64,000 nucleotides of DNA from an uncultured Paraburkholderia sp. (GTDB lineage: Bacteria; Pseudomonadota; Gammaproteobacteria; Burkholderiales; Burkholderiaceae). Under the pieces are notes generated by a model. It was given only the letters and a program-made list of their open reading frames with translations. It was not told where the DNA came from and ran no database searches. The DNA lies in NCBI GenBank assembly GCA_940746715.1, contig CALNWN010000015.1:1-64000 (forward strand), given 5' to 3'. The position numbers and the translations under genes were made by a program. Shown here in pieces: positions 58,094 through 64,000 of this stretch (the stretch's first letter is position 1; each line of letters opens with the position of its first letter).

Positions 58094-59263
58094 TTAACGC
58101 AGTTTGAGCGTGGACAACCCGAACAGACACAACATCAACGTGATGATCCAGAAGCGCACGACCACCTGCGTTTCCTTCCAACCCGACAATTCGAAATGGT
58201 GATGCAGCGGCGCCATCTTGAAGAGACGCCGGCCTTCGCCGAACCGGCGCTTGGTGAACTTGAACCACGCGACCTGCAACATCACCGACAGCGTTTCGGC
58301 GACGAAAATGCCGCCCATGATGAAGAGCACGATTTCCTGCCGCACGATCACCGCGACCGTGCCGAGCGCGCCGCCGAGCGCCAATGCGCCGACGTCGCCC
58401 ATGAACATCTGTGCCGGGTGCGTGTTGAACCAGAGGAAGGCGAGCCCCGCACCGCCCATCGCCGAACAGAAGATCAACAGCTCGCCCGCGCCGGGGATAT
58501 GCGGAAACAGCAGGTATTTCGAATAGACCGAGCTGCCCATCACGTAGGCGAACACGCCGAGCGATGCGCCCACCAGCACGACGGGCATGATGACGAGGCC
58601 GTCGAGGCCATCGGTCAGATTCACGGCGTTGCTCGCGCCGACAATCACCAGATACGTCAGCACGATGAAGCCCCACACGCCGAGCGGATAGCTGATCGAC
58701 TTGACGAACGGCAGCATCAGGTCGGCGCGCGCGGGCAAGCCCATGGACAAACCGCTGCGCACCCACGCCATGAAGAGGTCGAACACGCGCACGTTGCTCG
58801 CTTCCGACACGCTGAACGCGAGGTACACCGCGGCGAACAGACCGATCACCGACTGCCAGAAATATTTTTCGCGCGAAGACATGCCGCGCGGGTCCTTGTA
58901 GACCACCTTGCGGTAGTCGTCGACCCAGCCGATCACGCCATAGCCGAAGGTGACGAGAATCACGATCCAGATGAAGCGATTGGTCAGGTCGGCCCACAAC
59001 AGCGTGGCCACGGCGATGCCGAGCAGAATCAGCACACCGCCCATGGTCGGCGTGCCGGATTTCACGAGGTGCGTTTGCGGACCGTCTTTACGGACGGCCT
59101 GACCGACCTTCATCGCGGTCAGTTTGCGAATCACGGCCGGGCCGCAGACGAGCCCGATCAGCAACGCGGTGATGGTGGCCATCACCGCGCGGAAAGTCAG
59201 ATAACTGAACACGCGCAAGAAGCTTGCGTCATTCTGCAGCCATTGCGCCAGCGCCAGTAGCAT
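58094..59263 (-). CDS. mraY: Phospho-MurNAc-pentapeptide translocase (lipid I synthase)
   Basis: 389 aa, ten membrane helices. The catalytic aspartate motif VDDYRKVVYKDPRGM, NLTDGLDGL and the C-terminal loop APLHHHFELSGWKE are all present. It starts with MLLALAQWLQNDASFLRVFSYLTFR. 17 bp after murF. Essential and intact. Confidence 0.98.
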   Translation of the reverse strand: MLLALAQWLQNDASFLRVFSYLTFRAVMATITALLIGLVCGPAVIRKLTAMKVGQAVRKDGPQTHLVKSGTPTMGGVLILLGIAVATLLWADLTNRFIWIVILVTFGYGVIGWVDDYRKVVYKDPRGMSSREKYFWQSVIGLFAAVYLAFSVSEASNVRVFDLFMAWVRSGLSMGLPARADLMLPFVKSISYPLGVWGFIVLTYLVIVGASNAVNLTDGLDGLVIMPVVLVGASLGVFAYVMGSSVYSKYLLFPHIPGAGELLIFCSAMGGAGLAFLWFNTHPAQMFMGDVGALALGGALGTVAVIVRQEIVLFIMGGIFVAETLSVMLQVAWFKFTKRRFGEGRRLFKMAPLHHHFELSGWKETQVVVRFWIITLMLCLFGLSTLKLR

Positions 59264-59280
59264 GCTTCGGTCCTTCTATT

Positions 59281-60708
59281 TCAGTGTGCGGCGGGCGCGC
59301 TGCCCGCTGCGTTGGGTTGTGGACTCGTAACGGCGTCCACCACGCGCTCCATTTGCATGAACCGCGAGCCTTTCACGAGAAGCGTTGCAGCCGCACCGAA
59401 ACCGGCCTGCTGCAATTGCGCGACTAGCGTGCCGACGTCGGCGACGTAATGCGCGCTTGCGCCATATGCGCTGCAAGCGTCGCGCGAGGCGTCGCCCATT
59501 GCGTATAGCGCGTCGATACCGCGTTCCCTGGCGTACGCGCCGATTTCGCGGTGGAATTCGGGTCCGTTGTCGCCGACTTCGCCCATGTCGCCCATCACCA
59601 GCACCCGCGGCGAAGCGTGCGACGCCAGCACGTCGATCGCGGCGCGCATCGAATCGGGATTCGCGTTGTACGTGTCGTCGATCACCTTCGCGCCCGCGAG
59701 CGTGCCAAGCGCCGCGCGCTTGACCTGCAAACGGCCTTTCACCGCGCCGAACGATTCCAGGCCGCGCTTGATCGCGTCGAGCGAAACGCCTGCAGCGAGT
59801 GCCGCCGACGTCGCGGCGAGCGCGTTGTGCGCGTTGTGGTCGCCGAGCACCTGCAAGGTGACCTGCAAAGCGCCTTCCGGCGTTTCGATGCTGAGCAGCG
59901 CGCCGTCGAACGTGCCGGTGACGGCCGCTTCGGTCACGCGTTCAGCCGTGTTGAGCGCGAAGTCGATGATGCGGTTTCCCGTGGCCGCCACGCGCCAGAT
60001 GCTCGCGTAAGCGTCGTTCGCCGGGAAGACCGCGACGCCTTCGGGCTTGAGCGTGTGAATCACGCTGGCGTGTTCGAGCGCGACCGCTTCGACTGTCGCC
60101 ATGAATTCCTGGTGCTCGCGCTGCGCGTTGTTCACCACCGCGACCGTCGGCTCGGCGATTTTCGCGAGCAGCGACGTTTCGCCCGGATGGTTCATACCGA
60201 GTTCGACGACGGCGAGCCGATGCGCGGCATTCAGACGAAACAGCGTGAGCGGCAAGCCAATGTCGTTATTGAAGTTGCCGGCGGTGGCAAGACGCTCGTC
60301 CGCGCCGACGGCCGCGGCGAAGATCGACGCGATCATTTCCTTGACCGTCGTCTTGCCGTTGCTGCCTGTTACGGCGACGAGCGGCATGCTGAACTTGCGG
60401 CGCCAGCCGCGAGCCAGCGCGCCGAGCCCGGCGCGCGTGTCGGCGACCCGCACGGCGGGCACCGTCCAGCCGTCCGGCACGCGCGAGACGAGCGCAGCGC
60501 TCACGTGGCGCGCGGCGACATCGGCGAGGAAGTTGTGGGTGTCGAAACGGTCGCCTTTGATCGCGACGAACAGATCGCCGGGGCCGGCGCTGCGGCTGTC
60601 GGTCGACACGCGTTCGAACGCAGCGCTCTCGTCGCCGATAAGCGTGGCGCCCGGAATCAGCGCCGCGGCTTCACGCAGCGTGAACATGACGTTGGCTGGA
60701 TGGCTCAT
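59281..60708 (-). CDS. murF: UDP-MurNAc-tripeptide:D-Ala-D-Ala ligase
   Basis: 475 aa from MSHPANVMFTLREAAALIP (an internal ATG would give MFTLREAA). The P-loop is GSNGKTTVKEM (115-125), with ELGMNHPGE and DDTYNANPDSM for nucleotide and substrate. The start overlaps the murE stop as ATGA. Confidence 0.98.
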   Translation of the reverse strand: MSHPANVMFTLREAAALIPGATLIGDESAAFERVSTDSRSAGPGDLFVAIKGDRFDTHNFLADVAARHVSAALVSRVPDGWTVPAVRVADTRAGLGALARGWRRKFSMPLVAVTGSNGKTTVKEMIASIFAAAVGADERLATAGNFNNDIGLPLTLFRLNAAHRLAVVELGMNHPGETSLLAKIAEPTVAVVNNAQREHQEFMATVEAVALEHASVIHTLKPEGVAVFPANDAYASIWRVAATGNRIIDFALNTAERVTEAAVTGTFDGALLSIETPEGALQVTLQVLGDHNAHNALAATSAALAAGVSLDAIKRGLESFGAVKGRLQVKRAALGTLAGAKVIDDTYNANPDSMRAAIDVLASHASPRVLVMGDMGEVGDNGPEFHREIGAYARERGIDALYAMGDASRDACSAYGASAHYVADVGTLVAQLQQAGFGAAATLLVKGSRFMQMERVVDAVTSPQPNAAGSAPAAH

Positions 60709-62276
60709 TCGCCACCTCCGCGTGCCTGCGTCGCGCGTGCGGCGAGCGCGAGACGGGCATGATCCTGGTCGGAGAAAGCGCGCTTCTTGCCCATGATTTC
60801 CTGTGTTGCTTCGTGCCCTTTGCCGGCCAGCACGATGACGTCTTCGCGCGCGGCGCCGCGGATCGCCTGCAGGATCGCGCTCGCGCGATCTTCGATGCGG
60901 CGTGCCTTCGACGCGTCCTTCATTCCGGCAGCGATCTGCTCGATGATCGATTGCGGGTCTTCGCTGCGCGGGTTGTCGCTCGTGACGACGACGCCGTCGG
61001 CCAGCTTCTCGGCAATCGCGCCCATCAGCGGACGCTTGGTCGCGTCGCGGTCGCCGCCGCAGCCGAACATGCAGACGAGTTCGCCGCCGCGCGCGGCCGC
61101 CATCGGCCGCAATGCTTCGAGGGTTTTTTCCAGCGCGTCCGGCGTGTGCGCGTAGTCGATCACGACGAGCGGCTCGTCGTTCTGCAAGCGGCCGCCGAGA
61201 CGCTGCATGCGGCCGTTCACCGATTCGAGCCTCGCCAGTTCGGCGAGCGCGGCGTCGAACGGGACGTCGGCGGCAAGCAGCGCGCCGAGTACGCCGAGCA
61301 GGTTGCTCACGTTGAACGCGCCGAGGGTTTGCACCTCGACGTCCGCGTCGCCCCAGTCGGACGTGCTGACGTGGAACGCGGTGCCCGTGGCAGTCGCGCG
61401 CACGTTCGACGCGAGCAGCAACGCGTCGGCCTGCGGCGCGCTTTCCGGCGTGCTTCGGGGCGCATCTTGCTGCACGGAGTCGAGGCCGTATGCGATGGTG
61501 CGTGCGTGGCCGCGCGTGCTCGCGAGCAAACGGCGGCCCGCCGCGTCGTCGCGATTGATCACGGCCGCGCGCAGTTCGGGCCACGCGAAAAGGCGCGCCT
61601 TCGCCGCCTCGTATGCCTCGAAGGTGTGGTGGTAATCCAGATGGTCTTGCGTGAGATTCGTGAACACGGCAATGTCGAACGCCGTGCCGTTCACGCGGCC
61701 CTGATGCAGCGCATGCGACGACACTTCCATCGCGACCGCCTTGGCGCCGGCGTCGCACAACTGCTCAAGACTGCGCTGCAATTGCGGCGCGTCGGGCGTC
61801 GTAAAGCCAGTGTGCACGAGTTGCCCCGGCAAACCGGTGCCGAGCGTGCCGATGATCGCGCACTGCGTGCCGAGCGCGGTAAGCGCCGCCGAAATCCACT
61901 GGCTGCACGAGGTCTTGCCGTTCGTGCCGGTGACGCCAACCGTGAGCATGCTGTCGCTCGGATCGCCGTACCAGGCGCTCGCGATCGAACCAGCGAGTTC
62001 GTTCAATGCGGGCACCGCGAGCATCGTGGATGCGTCGATCGTGCCGCTGAAACCCTCCGGCTGGACGAGCACCGCTGCAGCGCCGCGTTCGAGCGCGCCG
62101 TCGATAAACGGGCGGTTGTCCGCGCCCTCCACCGCGTAGGCGAAAAACGCGTCGCCGGCTGCGAGCGAACGCGTGCCGGCATGCAGATGCGCGCCCGGCT
62201 GCGCGCGCGCGCGCAGCCACTGCAACGCGTCGGCGATCTGCTGATGCGCGGGATGGTTCTGGCGGAGCGCGCTCAT
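60705..62276 (-). CDS. murE: UDP-MurNAc-dipeptide:meso-DAP ligase
   Basis: 523 aa. The P-loop is GTNGKTSCSQW (117-127). The TSDNPRSEDP motif contains DNPR, which in MurE marks specificity for meso-diaminopimelate rather than lysine, so the wall is of the usual Gram-negative type. VIDYAHTPDALE is in the C-domain. ATGA overlaps with both ftsI and murF. Confidence 0.98.
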   Translation of the reverse strand: MSALRQNHPAHQQIADALQWLRARAQPGAHLHAGTRSLAAGDAFFAYAVEGADNRPFIDGALERGAAAVLVQPEGFSGTIDASTMLAVPALNELAGSIASAWYGDPSDSMLTVGVTGTNGKTSCSQWISAALTALGTQCAIIGTLGTGLPGQLVHTGFTTPDAPQLQRSLEQLCDAGAKAVAMEVSSHALHQGRVNGTAFDIAVFTNLTQDHLDYHHTFEAYEAAKARLFAWPELRAAVINRDDAAGRRLLASTRGHARTIAYGLDSVQQDAPRSTPESAPQADALLLASNVRATATGTAFHVSTSDWGDADVEVQTLGAFNVSNLLGVLGALLAADVPFDAALAELARLESVNGRMQRLGGRLQNDEPLVVIDYAHTPDALEKTLEALRPMAAARGGELVCMFGCGGDRDATKRPLMGAIAEKLADGVVVTSDNPRSEDPQSIIEQIAAGMKDASKARRIEDRASAILQAIRGAAREDVIVLAGKGHEATQEIMGKKRAFSDQDHARLALAARATQARGGGE

Positions 62277-64000
62277 CGAACGACTCCCGGGTGGCTCTTC
62301 GCGTTCGCGGAAATCGTCATGTTCTTCGCGCTCGCGCTGGTCGAAATTTTCTTCGCCGCAGACGGCGCCGGCGCGGCTGGAGGCGCGGCCGACGCGGAAT
62401 CGTCCGACACCACCATCTGCTTGACCGGCATTTGCGGCGGCACGTTCAGCGAGCGCAGCGTGTCGCCGACAATGCCCGAGAACACCGGCCCCGACACCTG
62501 ACCGCCGAAGTGGCTGCCCGCCGTCGGTTCGTCGACGGACACCGCGACCACGATGCGCGGATTCGGCATAGGCGCCATGCCGACGAACGACGCGCGGTAC
62601 TTCGAGTGGTCGTAGCCGTGCGGACCGTGCTTATACGCGGTACCGCTCTTGCCGCCCACGCGATAACCCGGCACCGCCGCATCCGGCGACGTGCCGCCCG
62701 GCGAGACGACGGTTTCGAGCATCGCGCGTACTTCGCGGGCAGTGGTCGGCGAAAAGATTTGCGGGCCGGTTGCCGGCTGGTCGCCCGGCGTGCGGAAAAT
62801 CGACACCGGCATGATCTGGCCGTCGTGCGCGATGGCGGTATAGGCGCGTCCCAACTGGAACAGGGACACCGAGAGGCCGTAACCGTACGACATGGTCGCC
62901 TGCTCGATACGGCGCCAGCTCTTCCACGGACGCAGACGTCCGGCCGCCGCGCCCGGGAACCCGACCTTCGGTGCCTGGCCGAGACCGATGCTCGTGTACA
63001 TGTTCCACATCTCTTCGGGCTTGAGCTGCATGGCGATCTTTGTCGCGCCAATGTTGCTCGACTTCTGGATCACGCCGCCGACGGTCAGCACGCCGAACGC
63101 GCTGTCGTCGGTGATCGGCGCACCGTCAAGCACGAAGCGGCCGCCGCCGGTATCAACCAGTGTAGTCGGCGTGACGCGGTGCAGATCGAGCGCGAGCGAC
63201 ACGGTGAACGGCTTCATGATGGAGCCGGGTTCGAACGTGTCGGTCAGGATGCGATTGCGCAGCTGGTCGCCGGTCAGGTGAGAACGGTCGTTCGGGTTGT
63301 ACGTCGGGTAATTGACGAGCGCGAGCACTTCGCCCGTGCGCACGTCGATCACCATCGCCGCGCCAGCTTTCGCCTTGAATTTTTCGACGGCCGCCTTCAG
63401 GTTCGCGTAGGCGATGTACTGGATCTTGCTGTCGATCGAGAGGTCGACGTCCTGGCCGTTGTGCGGCACGACCTGCTCGTCCACGTCCTCGATAATGTGG
63501 CCGATGCGGTCCTTGATCACGCGGCGACTGCCCGACACGCCCGCGAGCAGCTTCTGATCGCCGAGTTCGACGCCTTCCTGGCCTTCGTCCTCGACGTTGG
63601 TGAAGCCGATCAGGTGAGCGATGATTTCGCCTTCCGGATGGAAGCGCTTATATTCGTCGCGCGCGTAAATGCCGGGGATGTCGAGCGCCTTCACCTTGTC
63701 GGCAATGTCCACCGGCACCTGGCGCTTCACATAGACGAAGATCTTGTCTTCCGAGAGCTTCGCACGCAGTTCCTTGTTGGTCATGCCGAGCAGCTTGCCG
63801 AGTGCGTCCAGCTTGTCGGCGCCGAGGTCGTCGGGTACCGACTCGGGAATCGCCCAGATGGCGCGCACGGGCAGACTCGTGGCCAGCACGAGACCGTTGC
63901 GATCGAGAATCTTGCCGCGCGTGGCCGGCAGTTCGAGGCGGCGCTGATAGCGGATTTCGCCCTGCTTCTGATAGAACGCGTTGCCCGGACCCTGAATCCA
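62273..64000 (-). CDS. ftsI: Septal transpeptidase FtsI (PBP3), 5' end outside window
   Basis: Cross-links septal murein. The frame runs open to the right edge of the window, so the N-terminal membrane anchor is missing. The visible part starts WIQGPGNAFYQKQGEIRYQRR, typical of sequence just after the anchor, then ATRGKILDRNGLVLA. Active site motifs: FEPGSIMKPF with the acylated Ser (SxxK), KSSNIGATK (SxN) and GGKSGTAYKHG (KSG). The pedestal domain has GITSEDKRxYP-like spacing. A Pro/Ala/Ser-rich C-terminal tail ends at 62273. Confidence 0.97.
   Translation of the reverse strand, partial: WIQGPGNAFYQKQGEIRYQRRLELPATRGKILDRNGLVLATSLPVRAIWAIPESVPDDLGADKLDALGKLLGMTNKELRAKLSEDKIFVYVKRQVPVDIADKVKALDIPGIYARDEYKRFHPEGEIIAHLIGFTNVEDEGQEGVELGDQKLLAGVSGSRRVIKDRIGHIIEDVDEQVVPHNGQDVDLSIDSKIQYIAYANLKAAVEKFKAKAGAAMVIDVRTGEVLALVNYPTYNPNDRSHLTGDQLRNRILTDTFEPGSIMKPFTVSLALDLHRVTPTTLVDTGGGRFVLDGAPITDDSAFGVLTVGGVIQKSSNIGATKIAMQLKPEEMWNMYTSIGLGQAPKVGFPGAAAGRLRPWKSWRRIEQATMSYGYGLSVSLFQLGRAYTAIAHDGQIMPVSIFRTPGDQPATGPQIFSPTTAREVRAMLETVVSPGGTSPDAAVPGYRVGGKSGTAYKHGPHGYDHSKYRASFVGMAPMPNPRIVVAVSVDEPTAGSHFGGQVSGPVFSGIVGDTLRSLNVPPQMPVKQMVVSDDSASAAPPAAPAPSAAKKISTSASAKNMTISANAKSHPGVVR

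Overview
This window is chromosomal housekeeping DNA, GC-rich (by eye in the low to mid 60s percent), from a beta-proteobacterium of the Burkholderia / Paraburkholderia / Caballeronia group. The protein sequences, the gene order (ffh-ccsA-PP0621-ampD-nrdA-nrdB; proS-rppH-CNP1-proB-obgE-rpmA-rplU-ispB-tRNA-Pro-pilBCD-coaE-zapD-yacG-nudix-DUF815-argJ-secA; dciA-lpxC-prx-ftsZAQ-ddlB-murCG-ftsW-murD-mraY-murFE-ftsI) and a dispersed repeat at the left edge all fit that group. I found no prophage, insertion sequence, CRISPR array, toxin island or secondary-metabolite cluster.

Layout. 1-62 is a dispersed-repeat hairpin. 173-3933 (minus) is an operon of RNase II, aroE and mtgA in which aroE is intact but both neighbours carry many frameshifts. 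4120-6137 (minus) holds yqiA and mpl. 6407-14711 (plus) runs through a nucleotidyltransferase-like gene, tlpA, aroQ, accB, accC, prmA, a DUF3426 gene, tpx, a PfkB kinase and a glycine-zipper lipoprotein. 14979-15270 (minus) is a histone H1-like gene built on a 33-bp repeat. 15714-20601 (minus) is nrdB and nrdA, with a well-marked control region at about 20870-21019. 21138-23011 (minus) is ampD, a broken PP0621 gene and a ccsA-like gene; ffh and hpt run the other way. 25263-27613 (minus) is marC (3' frameshift) and proS. rppH and a broken CNP1-like lipoprotein follow (plus), then proB, obgE, rpmA and rplU (minus). ispB, tRNA-Pro(CGG), a CorC-type protein, a collapsed pilB/pilC, pilD, coaE, zapD and yacG follow on plus. 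From 40043 nearly everything is on minus: nudix, DUF815 ATPase, argJ, secA, (dciA on plus), lpxC, a frameshifted peroxiredoxin, and the division and cell wall (dcw) cluster from ftsZ to a 5'-truncated ftsI at the window edge.

The most notable feature is the pattern of damage. About 20 frame-breaking events, one roughly 1-kb deletion and one 17-bp tandem duplication fall in eight genes (mtgA, RNase II, PP0621, marC, CNP1-like lipoprotein, pilB, pilC, peroxiredoxin), all probably dispensable. About 50 other protein genes, including every essential one, read cleanly, and aroE is intact between two shredded neighbours. Random sequencing error should not respect gene boundaries in this way. I infer ongoing gene decay, as in host-restricted or symbiotic Burkholderiaceae at an early stage of genome reduction; locally poor sequence quality is the main alternative.

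The second notable feature is the nrdA control region: a sigma70-like promoter whose -10 lies inside one of two NrdR-box-like sites spaced exactly 31 bp, followed by three DnaA-box-like 9-mers in perfect 12-bp register, then a long palindrome in a leader of about 385 nt. I did not find a clearly new multigene system.
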